DNA of 64,000 nucleotides from Aeromicrobium senzhongii (GTDB taxonomy: Bacteria > Actinomycetota > Actinomycetes > Propionibacteriales > Nocardioidaceae): the NCBI RefSeq assembly GCF_014334735.1, contig NZ_CP060587.1, positions 2,418,001-2,482,000 of the forward strand. The letters are read 5' to 3'. Under the pieces are notes generated by a model that had not been told where the DNA came from, ran no database searches, and worked only from the letters and a program-made list of their open reading frames with translations. The position numbers and the translations under genes are program-made. Below are positions 52,625 to 60,862 of the stretch, piece after piece. Every line of letters starts with the position of its first letter. Position 1 is the first letter of the stretch.

Positions 52625-53278
52625 ATGGACGCTCCCAGGCCGATCACGCCGCCCGGTTGGTACGACGACGGACACGGCCAACTGCGCTGGTGGGACGGCT
52701 CCCAGTGGACGCAGCACACTGCTCCCCTGGCTCACCAGGCACCGCAGCAGCAGGTCGCGCAGCCGGCGCAGGCGGTCGCGCAGCCGGCGCAGGCGCCGCG
52801 GCGTACCGAGGACCTCGTGCCGGTGAAGCGCTCGAAACTGGCGTGGATCCTGCCGATCGTGTTCGTGGTCGCTGCGCTGGTGGGATCGCTCAGTGCGGTG
52901 GCGCTGTGGAGCTCCGGCGCGATCGACGCCGAGCCGCTCGAGCGCACGTACGCCACCTACACGCGGGCCGAGCTCACGAAGGACTGCGCGACCCTGGTGG
53001 CCGTCACGACGGCGAACTTCCGCGACGACCTGACCGAACGGCCGTTCACGTGCGCCGAGTGGGCCTCGCAGCGTCCCGTCATCCAGCGGGCCGGCACGCC
53101 GAAGTGGGGCTTCCGGATGGGCCCGGTCGGCGTCCTGCTCGTCGAGGAGAGGCACTTCCGCTTCCTGGGCGACGAGGAACTGTCCGGAGCCACCCTCACG
53201 TCCTTCACGCTGATCCGCGAGGACGGCCGCTGGAAGATCGACGACGCCGGCGACGACGTCGACGGCGACGTCGACTGA
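52625..53278 (+). CDS. DUF2510 membrane protein
   Basis: This 217-residue protein has an N-terminal DUF2510 motif ([23 protein letters not shown]), then a Gln/Ala/Pro-rich linker with a short tandem repeat (VAQPAQA twice). One membrane helix at about residues 73-95 leads to an extracytoplasmic NTF2/lumazine-like domain with three cysteines. The ATG at 52625 is preferred to 52613 because a CATGAT element (52,612-52,617) ends 7 nt before it. The function is unknown. Confidence 0.75.
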   Translation: MDAPRPITPPGWYDDGHGQLRWWDGSQWTQHTAPLAHQAPQQQVAQPAQAVAQPAQAPRRTEDLVPVKRSKLAWILPIVFVVAALVGSLSAVALWSSGAIDAEPLERTYATYTRAELTKDCATLVAVTTANFRDDLTERPFTCAEWASQRPVIQRAGTPKWGFRMGPVGVLLVEERHFRFLGDEELSGATLTSFTLIREDGRWKIDDAGDDVDGDVD

Positions 53279-53321
53279 CCCTGGTCTTGTCAGATCGGGC
53301 CCCACGAGTGACGCTGGTCAC

Positions 53322-54338
53322 ATGGGACTCGTTCCCCGTCGGATCCGACTCGCGCTGGTCGCGTCGGCGGTCGTTGCTGGCGGACTGCTCGTGGCCGTCT
53401 CCGAGACGACGCACTCACCGACCCAGCGGACACCATCGCGCGCCGCGGTACCTGACCCGGCGGCCGATGTCGCGCAGGTCGCCAGCGCGACCCCGCGCTG
53501 CTTCGGTGCCGCCTCGATGGCGAAGAAGCGCTGCTACAACCCCGCCCTGCGCGGGAGGCTGACCCCCAGGCCGAGCGTCGCCGCGAAGGACACGGCGCAT
53601 TTCCCCGGCAAGCAGTGCTACGGGTCGAACGTGATGCAGACCCGCCTGAACCGAGGCTGCTCGTTCGGCACCCGGGCGCGGGGACGTCCGCACATGATCC
53701 TCGTCGGCGACTCCCACGGCCGGGCCCTGATGCCGGCACTCGTGGCGATGGCCCAGGGTGGCCACATCTCGCTGGAGGCCCAGATGCGTGCCTCGTGTGC
53801 GTGGACGACCTCGAACGTGATCCACCCGCACCGCCCTCGTGTGGGGGCGTGCCGCACCTGGCGCAAGAACCTGCAGCGCTGGCTGGTGAAGCGGGCGGCG
53901 CGGACCGACGTGATCGTCACGACCGGCTACGCGCGGCAGGTCGACGGCAGCGCCTCGTCGCAGGTCAAGAAGATGCGCGGAGTGTGGCGTCCACTGATCA
54001 AGCGCGGGGTGCGCATCGTCGCCGTGAGTGACAATCCGCGACTGGAGGGCGAGCCGCAGAAGTGCCTCAAGAAGCACGGGGCACGCAAGGGTGCGAAGAA
54101 GTGCGGCGTCTCGTCGAAGGCCGGCCTCTCGCGCGACCCGTTCCTGCTGACGGCGAAGAAGACCAGCGGGGCGACGGCCCTCGACCTGCGCTCACGGTTC
54201 TGCCGCAAGGGCTTCTGCCCCGCCGTGGTCGGTGGCGTGAACGTCTACCGCGACACCACTCACATCACCGTGACCTACTCCAAGACGCTGGCCCCGGTGC
54301 TGCTGGGCCGGTTCCGCGCGATGCGCCTGATCCGCTGA
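53322..54338 (+). CDS. Secreted SGNH-domain hydrolase/esterase
   Basis: This 338-residue protein has an N-terminal membrane helix or signal (residues 7-27) and a Cys-rich linker. An SGNH domain follows, with block I GDSHGRALMPALVAMA at about residue 128 and the C-terminal block V RDTTHITVTYSKTL at about residues 308-321 (Asp and His). This domain is normally the C-terminal half of OafA-like acyltransferase-3 proteins; here it stands alone. It may transfer or remove acetyl groups on wall or surface glycans. The basic, Lys/Arg-rich surface may bind polyanions. Confidence 0.8.
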   Translation: MGLVPRRIRLALVASAVVAGGLLVAVSETTHSPTQRTPSRAAVPDPAADVAQVASATPRCFGAASMAKKRCYNPALRGRLTPRPSVAAKDTAHFPGKQCYGSNVMQTRLNRGCSFGTRARGRPHMILVGDSHGRALMPALVAMAQGGHISLEAQMRASCAWTTSNVIHPHRPRVGACRTWRKNLQRWLVKRAARTDVIVTTGYARQVDGSASSQVKKMRGVWRPLIKRGVRIVAVSDNPRLEGEPQKCLKKHGARKGAKKCGVSSKAGLSRDPFLLTAKKTSGATALDLRSRFCRKGFCPAVVGGVNVYRDTTHITVTYSKTLAPVLLGRFRAMRLIR

Positions 54339-54339
54339 C

Positions 54340-54618
54340 TCAGTCCGCGGGCGGTGACGGCGGGCTCGTGGGGCTGCGGTTGACGTAGTCGCCGAAGGCG
54401 AATGCGGCGAGGGCCGCCACCGTTCCGATCACGCCGGTTCGAAAGACCTCCGCATTCATCACCGAGTCGGGAGCCGCGGTCAGCCCGATCCAGTAGAACC
54501 CGATCGACATGACGGCCGTGCTGGCGTGGTTCTTCATCAGCGAGTCAACACCTTCCACTTCCGGAGGCTTCAAGAGCACGACGATCCCACGCCCCGCGCG
54601 CGTGATCCAGTGCTTCAC
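54340..54618 (-). CDS. Hypothetical membrane protein of tad locus 2
   Basis: This 92-residue protein has two hydrophobic segments (about residues 34-48 and 61-78) and a Ser/Pro-rich tail. It starts at GTG 54618, overlapping the upstream gene by 4 nt, so it is the last gene of the second tad operon. I recognise no family. A role in pilus function is only positional. Confidence 0.6.
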   Translation of the reverse strand: MKHWITRAGRGIVVLLKPPEVEGVDSLMKNHASTAVMSIGFYWIGLTAAPDSVMNAEVFRTGVIGTVAALAAFAFGDYVNRSPTSPPSPPAD

Positions 54619-55019
54619 GGCGCCAGGTGCAGGCGACCCGTGGCCTCGGCCCGAATCGTTGCCGTGTCAGGCAGACCCGGCGGCACCAACGGCAGCGCGA
54701 ACCGGCGCGACAGTCGGACCTCGACCCGGTCGCCGGCGGTGCTCAGTCGGACGTCGACGTCCGACGGCACGATGCCACGGATGAGGCTCTGCGCGTCGGC
54801 GGCGTCGAGGACGGCCGCTTCGTCGATTCCCCCGGTGTACACAGCATCTCGGTCGAGTCCGTCCGCGGCGTGCAACGCCACCCGGTCGGCGAGGTTCATG
54901 AGCTCGCGTCGCTCAAGGAACGCGGCCGAGGCGTTGACCACCACCACGACCAGCAGGCCCAGGACGGCGAGGAAGCCCACCGTCAGGACGGTGACGTTGC
55001 CCCGCTCGCGTCGCCTCAT
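54615..55019 (-). CDS. TadG-like pilus assembly protein
   Basis: This 134-residue protein has the leader RRRERGNVTVLTVGFLAVLGLLVVVVVNASAAFLERRELMNLADRVALHAADGLD, characteristic of the TadG/Rv3654c-like group. A short exported tail follows. Tad2 genes resemble the mycobacterial order Rv3659c-Rv3654c. It is joined to its neighbours by 4-nt overlaps. Confidence 0.78.
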   Translation of the reverse strand: MRRRERGNVTVLTVGFLAVLGLLVVVVVNASAAFLERRELMNLADRVALHAADGLDRDAVYTGGIDEAAVLDAADAQSLIRGIVPSDVDVRLSTAGDRVEVRLSRRFALPLVPPGLPDTATIRAEATGRLHLAP

Positions 55020-55432
55020 GGCGCGGCCCGGTACCGGCCGAAGGGTTCGGTGTGGGTCGAGGAAACGTCGAAGGCCGCGACGGGATCGCCGAACAGGTCC
55101 GGCGCCAATGGGAGCCGCTGCGAGGAGCGCACATCGACGACCACGGTCGAGCCGGGGACGAAGCAACTCGGCTCGCACCGCGTCGAGACGGAGGCGCCGG
55201 ACACGTCGTGATCGGCCAGCACCAGGCGGGCAGCCACGCGAGCGCGTGACTCCGCGGCAGCCGCATCCTCGGACTGGATGAAAGCGCGCGCCGCCGCCTC
55301 GCTGGCGGCCGCCACGGCATAGGCCGTGCGCTGGGTCTCGAAGACGGCGATGACGACATAGACCAGGGGCACCAACAGGAGCAGTGTCAGCCAGGTGAAC
55401 TCGACGGTCGCGCTCCCCCGCTCGCGCGTCAT
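55016..55432 (-). CDS. TadE-like pseudopilin
   Basis: This 138-residue protein has leader TRERGSATVEFTWLTLLLLVPLVYVVIAVFETQRTAY with the Glu of TadE-type pseudopilins, and then an exported domain with two cysteines. The start ATG at 55432 overlaps the upstream tadE by 4 nt. It probably adds a minor pilin-like subunit to the pilus. Confidence 0.85.
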   Translation of the reverse strand: MTRERGSATVEFTWLTLLLLVPLVYVVIAVFETQRTAYAVAAASEAAARAFIQSEDAAAAESRARVAARLVLADHDVSGASVSTRCEPSCFVPGSTVVVDVRSSQRLPLAPDLFGDPVAAFDVSSTHTEPFGRYRAAP

Positions 55433-55830
55433 GGCTCCTCCTGGCGGACCGCGTGCCCGATCGCGTCGAGGGACACGCCCGGCCCCCACAGCCCGAGCGG
55501 CGGCACGTCGCCGTGGATCCGGACCTCGATGACGGCGACGCCGTCGACCTGCGTCTCACGCGCCACGATGTCATCGGCGTAGTGGTCGGCCAGCGTCGTG
55601 CGGATGACCTCGCGTGCCCGAGCCTGGGCGTCGGCCGGCCCCGAACCGAGTCCGGCAGCGGCCCGGGCACCGTCGGACGCCGCAGCGACCATCGTGTTTC
55701 GCACGTGAAGGACCAGCGCGAGCTGGGCGATGCCGAGGACGAGCGGGATCAGCACCATCAGGACCAGCACGAATTCCGGCACCGCCGCACCGCGCTCGTC
55801 CCGGCGCCCCGCGCGACACATCTCAGCCAC
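55429..55830 (-). CDS. tadE: TadE minor pseudopilin (locus 2)
   Basis: This 133-residue protein has DERGAAVPEFVLVLMVLIPLVLGIAQLALVLHVRN; the Glu is at the usual position. The start is either the GTG at 55830, which overlaps the upstream small gene by 8 nt, or the ATG at 55821. The exported part is short. Confidence 0.85.
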   Translation of the reverse strand: MAEMCRAGRRDERGAAVPEFVLVLMVLIPLVLGIAQLALVLHVRNTMVAAASDGARAAAGLGSGPADAQARAREVIRTTLADHYADDIVARETQVDGVAVIEVRIHGDVPPLGLWGPGVSLDAIGHAVRQEEP

Positions 55831-55987
55831 CGACGGACATCAAAGCCTGGTTGAGCATCGAGGTCAGCCGAGGGCCGGCGATCGCCGTCAGTCCGGCGAC
55901 GACGCCGGCCGTCATCAGGGTGATCATCACCCACCCGGGCACATCACCGCGTTCTCGCGTTCGCAGTCGAGCGATCCGTGATCTCAT
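55823..55987 (-). CDS. Short Flp/DUF4244-like pilin of tad locus 2
   Basis: This 54-residue protein, small enough to be overlooked, begins MRSRIARLRTRERGDVPGW and continues with a hydrophobic stretch VMITLMTAGVVAGLTAIAGPRL. It occupies the slot of the DUF4244/Flp pilin in mycobacterial tad loci, between tadC and tadE. The leader ends RERG as in pilins, but the mature start lacks the usual TEYAL. A GGAGAT sequence supplies the ribosome-binding site. Confidence 0.7.
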   Translation of the reverse strand: MRSRIARLRTRERGDVPGWVMITLMTAGVVAGLTAIAGPRLTSMLNQALMSVGG

Positions 55988-56002
55988 GCGATCTCCTTCA
56001 TG

Positions 56003-56914
56003 TCAGCCACCCGACGAGAGGTGGAGTCCGGCCAAACCTGGGAAGAATGCGAAGGCGATGGTGATCGGCAGGATCAGGAAGACGACCGGGACCATCATGG
56101 CGATCTCGCGCCGACCGCCGGACTCGAGCAGCTCGCGCCGGGCGGCCTCGCGGACGTCGGCGGCCTGCGCGTGAAGCACGTCGATCAAGGGCGTGCCCCG
56201 GTCGATGGCGACCGCCAGCGCCTCGGCGAACCGAGCCACGCTCATCACTCCGGTGCGCGCCGCGAGATCGTCGAGGGCGCCCACGACGGTGCCGCCCGCA
56301 CGCACCTCCGCCAGGACCTGACCGAGCTCACGGGACAACGCGCCGTGGCTGACCCGGGTCACCCGCTCGAGCGAGGAGACCGGACTCTCGCCGGCCGCGA
56401 CCGACAGCGCGAGCAGGTCGGCCACGGTGGGAAACTCCGCTCGCATGCGCGCCTCGTGATGGCGCACCCGCGCCGAGAGCCACTGGTCGCAGGCCAGACA
56501 GCCACCGATGAGGCCTGCTCCACACCACAGCAGCAGCGCGATCGCGGGCGGCTGCGCGATGGACCAGGCCACCATCGACGCGCCCACGGCCACGGCGAGC
56601 CCGACCGCGCCCCACATCGCCTGGCGGACGCGGAAGTCCTCGACCGTCTCGTCGCTGCCACAACGCCGCAGCCGCCGAGCGATGGCCGCGTTGCTGCCCA
56701 GGGACTCGCCGATCGAGCCCGTCAGGCGCCGCCACGACGGTCCGACGACGTGGTCCAGAAGGCGCCCGGCGCGCGGCTCGGCCACCGACGGACGGACATC
56801 GCGCACGTACGGGAGCAGACGATCCGCCAGGCTCGGCCGGCGAGCGCGCCGCCACCCCTGCACCATCAACAACAGGCCACCGGTGAACGCGGCCCCGATC
56901 ATCGCGCCGATCAC
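56003..56914 (-). CDS. tadC: Tad pilus membrane protein TadC (locus 2)
   Basis: This 303-residue T2SS-F-fold protein has four hydrophobic segments. The core is FPTVADLLALSVAAGESPVSSLERVT and RELGQVLAEVRAGGTVVGALDDLAARTGVMSVARFAEAL. The GTG at 56914 overlaps the tadB stop by 4 nt. It pairs with TadB as the platform. Confidence 0.85.
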   Translation of the reverse strand: MIGAMIGAAFTGGLLLMVQGWRRARRPSLADRLLPYVRDVRPSVAEPRAGRLLDHVVGPSWRRLTGSIGESLGSNAAIARRLRRCGSDETVEDFRVRQAMWGAVGLAVAVGASMVAWSIAQPPAIALLLWCGAGLIGGCLACDQWLSARVRHHEARMRAEFPTVADLLALSVAAGESPVSSLERVTRVSHGALSRELGQVLAEVRAGGTVVGALDDLAARTGVMSVARFAEALAVAIDRGTPLIDVLHAQAADVREAARRELLESGGRREIAMMVPVVFLILPITIAFAFFPGLAGLHLSSGG

Positions 56915-57765
56915 GTGAGGATCCTCTGCTCGGTGGGCAGCCGGCCCAGGCGCAGCATCAAGCGGTACGCCACCAGACAGATGAGGGCCCCGGCAATGAG
57001 CAGCATGACTCCTGACGGTGTGGCGAACCGGGCGATCACGGCGCGCTGGAGGCTCATCATCAGCAGCACCAGCCAGGGGGCGGCGACCGCGAGCCGCGCG
57101 GCCCCGATGGTCCACGACTGGCGCGACTCGAGTTCGCCGCGGGTGCGCAGGTCGTCGCGCAGGAACCCGGACAGGGAGCGCAGCAGCCGACCTAGGTCGC
57201 CACCGCCGACCTCGCGAGCGATCCGGAGCGCCTCGACCACGCGATCGCCGATCGGGTCGGCGAGCCGCGCCTTCAGCAGATCCAGACTCTCGGCGAACCG
57301 TCCGGTGGAGCCGTAGTCGCGACCGAACTGGATGAAAGGCTGGCGCAACGGCTCGGGCCCGCGCTCACCGAGTTGGATGAGTGCCTCGGGCAATGAGAGA
57401 CCCGCCCGGACCGCCGACGCGAGATGGTCGACGGCGTCCGGCCACGCCTCCGCATGCTCACGCTGGCGTCGGGCCGCCCGCGAGCGGATGAGGGCGAACG
57501 GCGTCCATGCACCGGCGATGCCGGCCAACACCCCGACGACCGCGACCCCGGTGACGCCGGCGGCGACGATGGCCGCCACCACGGCGATGCCGACAGCCGC
57601 GAGCACGACCGTCCGCGGGGTGACGTCAGGCATGCCCGCACGCTCGAGCAGTGCTTCGATCCGATGAGGTCCGGCCACGCGCGGCGGCGCAGCCGGCTTC
57701 GGTTGCCAGTTGTCGACCACGAGCAGCAGCCCGATGCCGAACACCAAGCCGATCAGCGTTCCCAC
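56911..57765 (-). CDS. tadB: Tad pilus membrane protein TadB (locus 2)
   Basis: This 284-residue T2SS-F-fold protein has the core AWPDAVDHLASAVRAGLSLPEALIQLGERGPEPLR, then RIAREVGGGDLGRLLRSLSGFLRDD and three or four membrane helices. It overlaps the cpaF gene by 13 nt. It shows little obvious similarity to the first locus TadB beyond family motifs, so the two loci are not a recent duplication. Confidence 0.85.
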   Translation of the reverse strand: MGTLIGLVFGIGLLLVVDNWQPKPAAPPRVAGPHRIEALLERAGMPDVTPRTVVLAAVGIAVVAAIVAAGVTGVAVVGVLAGIAGAWTPFALIRSRAARRQREHAEAWPDAVDHLASAVRAGLSLPEALIQLGERGPEPLRQPFIQFGRDYGSTGRFAESLDLLKARLADPIGDRVVEALRIAREVGGGDLGRLLRSLSGFLRDDLRTRGELESRQSWTIGAARLAVAAPWLVLLMMSLQRAVIARFATPSGVMLLIAGALICLVAYRLMLRLGRLPTEQRILT

Positions 57766-58964
57766 AGCGACTCCGAATCGATGCCCGCCGCCTCGAACGC
57801 CTCGCGCCGCTGCGGGGTTCCCGGTCCACGCACCAGGATTCCGGCGCGGCGCACGAAGATCGGCTCGGCCTCGATGATCCCGTTCTCGGCCCGGCCGGTG
57901 GTGGCGACGATCTCGCGGACGGCACGGCGCCCCGACGCGTCGATCGCAGTGTGGACGACGATGTCGACCGCCGTCGCGACCGTCGGCACGACGAATCCCG
58001 CGGAGACGTTCTCGCCGGCCAGCAGCGGAAGCGTGCAGAGCTTCACCAGCGCCTGTTTCGCGGAGTTCGCATGGATCGAGGCCATGCCGGGGAGTCCGGA
58101 GTTCAGCGCGAGCAGCAGGTCGAGTGCCTCCTCGGCCCGGACCTCACCCACGATGATCCGGTTGGGGCGCATGCGCAGTGCTTCCTTGACCAACATCCGC
58201 AACGTGATCTCGCCGGTTCCCTCGAGCCCGGCCTGTCGGGTCTGCATCGCGACCCAGTCGGGGTGGGACGTCTTGAGCTCGAAGACCTCCTCGACCGACA
58301 CCAGCCGTTGGGTTCCGGGGATCGACCCGGCGAGGCAGTTCAACAGCGTGGTCTTGCCCGCCTGGGTTCCTCCACTGACGACGATGTTGAGCCCGGCCAG
58401 GACGCACGACTTCAGGAACGATGCCGCCCGTTCGTCGAGGGTGCCGAGGGTGACCAGGTCGTCGAGACCGGCCGCCCGGGCGACGAACTTGCGAATGTTG
58501 ACGGCAGTGAACCCACGGGTGATGCCGTCGAGCACGACGTGCAGGCGGTGACCGCCGGGGAGCATCGCGTCGACGAACGGCTGGCTCAGGTCGAGCCGGC
58601 GGCCGCTGGACGACAGCATCCGCTCGACCAGCTCGCGCACCTGCTCGGTCGTGAGCATGACCGACGTCAACTCATGGCGGCCGTCGCGGGCGACGAAGAC
58701 CCGCTCGGGTTGGTTGATCCAGAGCTCCTCGATCTCAGGATCGTCGAGGAACCGCTGCAACGGACCGAATCCCACCAGGTCCGCCACCAACTGACCCACC
58801 ACATGGTCCGGCTCATCGAGCGCTCGGACAGCCCCTGTCAGGCTGCGCTGCTCGTGCTCGGCCACCGCGTCGCTGGCCGCGCGACGCACCGCATCGACGT
58901 CGGTGCGCGGATCGATCCGGCGTTCGCGAACCAACGCGCGGACCCGATCGGCCAAGACCTCCAT
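57753..58964 (-). CDS. cpaF: Tad pilus ATPase CpaF (locus 2)
   Basis: This 403-residue secretion ATPase has EIEELWINQPERVFVARDGRHEL, the Walker A VSGGTQAGKTTLLN at about residues 193-206, RLVSVEEVFEL and IVGEVRAEEALDLLLALNSGLPGMASIHANSAKQAL. It is a complete paralogue of the TadA at 26,207-27,568 and closer to mycobacterial Rv3659c. The first codon follows a GGGGGGAAG ribosome-binding site. A truncated copy of its 5' part lies at 60,205-60,354. The ssd/cpaE gene usual upstream in mycobacteria is absent here. Confidence 0.92.
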   Translation of the reverse strand: MEVLADRVRALVRERRIDPRTDVDAVRRAASDAVAEHEQRSLTGAVRALDEPDHVVGQLVADLVGFGPLQRFLDDPEIEELWINQPERVFVARDGRHELTSVMLTTEQVRELVERMLSSSGRRLDLSQPFVDAMLPGGHRLHVVLDGITRGFTAVNIRKFVARAAGLDDLVTLGTLDERAASFLKSCVLAGLNIVVSGGTQAGKTTLLNCLAGSIPGTQRLVSVEEVFELKTSHPDWVAMQTRQAGLEGTGEITLRMLVKEALRMRPNRIIVGEVRAEEALDLLLALNSGLPGMASIHANSAKQALVKLCTLPLLAGENVSAGFVVPTVATAVDIVVHTAIDASGRRAVREIVATTGRAENGIIEAEPIFVRRAGILVRGPGTPQRREAFEAAGIDSESLWER

Positions 58965-59174
58965 GTGCTTCCCCCCGAAAGCCGGTGCTGCTTGGCCTGC
59001 ATCATGGCCAACGGCAAGACACGGTCACAAGGCCCGCACAGCGATCTGTGGATGAAGGGACGAAAGAGGCATACGGCTGTGACCGGCGCCACGAAACCGA
59101 GCTGCAACGAGCGAAGGCTGGCTGTCGAGCCAGTCCCACCACTGACGCGTGGACCTCGATGACATGATCATGAA

Positions 59175-59717
59175 ATGTCGGCCCTGAGCACTGGTTCGGA
59201 GCACGAGCGGCGGCGCTTCCGCCGCTCCTGCTACACCGCGACGTTCGCGCTGGCGGGGTTCCTCGACATCGCGCTGAGCTGCCGCATCCTCGCTGACCTC
59301 GGCTTCCTGCGCTCCGTCATCTGGGGCCTCGTCGGCGCCGCCGTCTACGCGCTGGCATACCTCGCGCTCTCCATCACGTCCCAGTTCCTGGGCGACGACC
59401 CCGAGGGTGATGCCGCGGCACGGGTCGATCACGAGGCACCCTCCGAGGACGAGGACGATAACGACGCGCCGGGCCCGTGGTGGTCCGGACTGGGGTGGCA
59501 CCTGCTGACGTGGGCCATCGTCGCCGTCTCGACGGTGTGGCTCTTCGTGCTGTTCAACGTGAAGTCCATCGTCGTGATCGCAGGCTTCGCGGCGCTGACC
59601 CCTCGCCCGTCCACGGCGGAGTTCCTCGCCGTTGTCGTCGTCAGCGGGACGATCCAGCTGGTCGCCATGAACACCATCGTCATCCCGGCCGCCAAGCGCC
59701 GCGGGGTGAACCTGTGA
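59175..59717 (+). CDS. Four-helix membrane protein, unknown function
   Basis: This 180-residue protein has four hydrophobic segments: about residues 20-40, 47-70, 107-131 and 145-168. An acidic loop (DHEAPSEDEDDNDAP) lies between the second and third. I recognise no family. The end overlaps the start of a broken membrane-protein gene (GTGA), so they were once an operon. A CATGAT element ends 6 nt before the ATG. Confidence 0.6.
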   Translation: MSALSTGSEHERRRFRRSCYTATFALAGFLDIALSCRILADLGFLRSVIWGLVGAAVYALAYLALSITSQFLGDDPEGDAAARVDHEAPSEDEDDNDAPGPWWSGLGWHLLTWAIVAVSTVWLFVLFNVKSIVVIAGFAALTPRPSTAEFLAVVVVSGTIQLVAMNTIVIPAAKRRGVNL

Positions 59718-60060
59718 CCCATCTCGGCACCACGCGGCCTGCGGCCATGTGAGGGCTCACGTCCGGCCTGAGTCTCGCGCGGCTGGGCGGCTGGACGCTC
59801 GGGTCGAGCCTGGTCGCCGCGGCGATCGCGGCCGTGGCGGCGTGGTTCATGGCCTCGATGATCCGCAGCTCGCGTCGCGGCGACGGCCCGCTGGATGGGG
59901 CGACCTGTGCCGCTCCCGCGCACGACGCACCGTGGTTCGACTCGCCCCGGACGCTCGCGAGGACGGTCGGGATCCGCGGCATGGTCGTGGTCGGGACCTT
60001 CGTGTCGATCGCTGTCCTGGCGATCGCGTTGTCGGGGCCAGGCGAGCCCGGCTGGCTCAG
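59714..60060 (+). pseudogene. Broken membrane-protein gene
   Basis: A GTG overlaps the stop of the preceding gene (GTGA) and is followed by 12 codons and an in-frame TGA at 59,750-59,752. The same frame then continues open with two hydrophobic segments (GSSLVAAAIAAVAAWFMA and MVVVGTFVSIAVLAIAL). At about 60,060 recognisable sequence stops and A+T-richer DNA begins. The nonsense codon and the lost 3' end both suggest a decayed gene; use of a later unusual start is the alternative. Confidence 0.5.
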
Positions 60061-60204
60061 TCCTCGTAGCTCAGCCGACTTCGTATCAAAGCTGCCAGAG
60101 TCGGGTGGTCGAACACCGCCGCGTAGCTTCCGGCTTAGACTCACCAACCCCGTGCGTCCTTTCGCCGAGGGGGTTCCTATACGACCTTTTGGTGAGCGCA
60201 TCAT
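60061..60204. other. Non-coding spacer with nested hairpin
   Basis: No gene is seen. CTCACCAACCCC at 60,140-60,151 pairs with GGGGTT at 60,170-60,175 and TTGGTGAG at 60,189-60,196, a bulged hairpin. Base composition is more A+T-rich than the surroundings, as at a recombination joint. Confidence 0.4.
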
Positions 60205-60354
60205 CTCGTGGCGGCCGTCGCGCGCGATGAAGACCCGCTCGGGTTGGTTGATACCCACCACATGGTCCGGCTCATCGAGCGCTCGGACATCCCCTGTCAG
60301 GCTGCGCTGCTCGTGTTCGGCCACCGCGTCGCTGGCCGCGCGACGCACCGCATC
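60205..60354 (-). pseudogene. cpaF 5' fragment with 25-codon deletion
   Basis: This 150-bp segment matches the cpaF gene at 58,671-58,895 at about 145 of 150 positions. The copy lacks exactly 75 bp (58,719-58,793), so codons for QLVADLVGFGPLQRFLDDPE and the next five are removed in frame. The copy starts within codon 24 or so of cpaF and ends near codon 98. It runs in the same direction as cpaF. It makes no functional product on its own. Confidence 0.85.
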
Positions 60355-60370
60355 AGCGAGAAACCGCCCA

Positions 60371-60748
60371 TCAGCCTACTTGCAAGGCAAGGGCAATGAA
60401 GACGCCCAAAGCGAGCGACAGTACCCAGGGAGCAACCCACGAGATGGGGCGGTCCAAACGTCGCTCGATGACGTGGTGGAGCACGCCGTAACCCGCTGAA
60501 GCGACAAGCAGCACGGGCGCTGCATCCCGCAGCGCGGACCATCCAACGTCGGTTGAAGCCGCCAACGAGGCGAACGCGAAGCCCGCCGCACCAACGACTA
60601 ACCCGACTCCCATGTATCCCCAGGGAAAGGCGTCCGTGACCAGATCAGGATCGCGATGCTTGACCCCGTCGACGGCCGCAGCCACGAGTCCGAGAGCAGC
60701 ACCAGCGATCCCCAGGCAGACCAATACCGCCGCCACCAAGACGCTCAT
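60371..60748 (-). CDS. Four-helix hypothetical membrane protein
   Basis: This protein of about 125 residues has four hydrophobic segments and starts MSVLVAAVLVCLGIAGAALG. I place the start at 60748 behind GGGTGAT; ATG 60763 and a further upstream start at 60799 are alternatives. The gene is noticeably less G+C-rich than its neighbours and sits beside the rearranged region, so it may be acquired. I recognise no family. Confidence 0.55.
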   Translation of the reverse strand: MSVLVAAVLVCLGIAGAALGLVAAAVDGVKHRDPDLVTDAFPWGYMGVGLVVGAAGFAFASLAASTDVGWSALRDAAPVLLVASAGYGVLHHVIERRLDRPISWVAPWVLSLALGVFIALALQVG

Positions 60749-60862
60749 ACCATCACCCAACATGTCGGACACAGTGATGCTGGATGGTGTCGAAGTCAAG
60801 AATGAGAGTCGCCGCGGACTTCACAAGACATCTGCGGACAGTCGGACGAAAGAACCACGCCC

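Noticed and set aside
60205-60399. Plus-strand frame over the cpaF fragment as a new gene
   Set aside because: It is antisense to the duplicated cpaF piece and has no ribosome-binding site.
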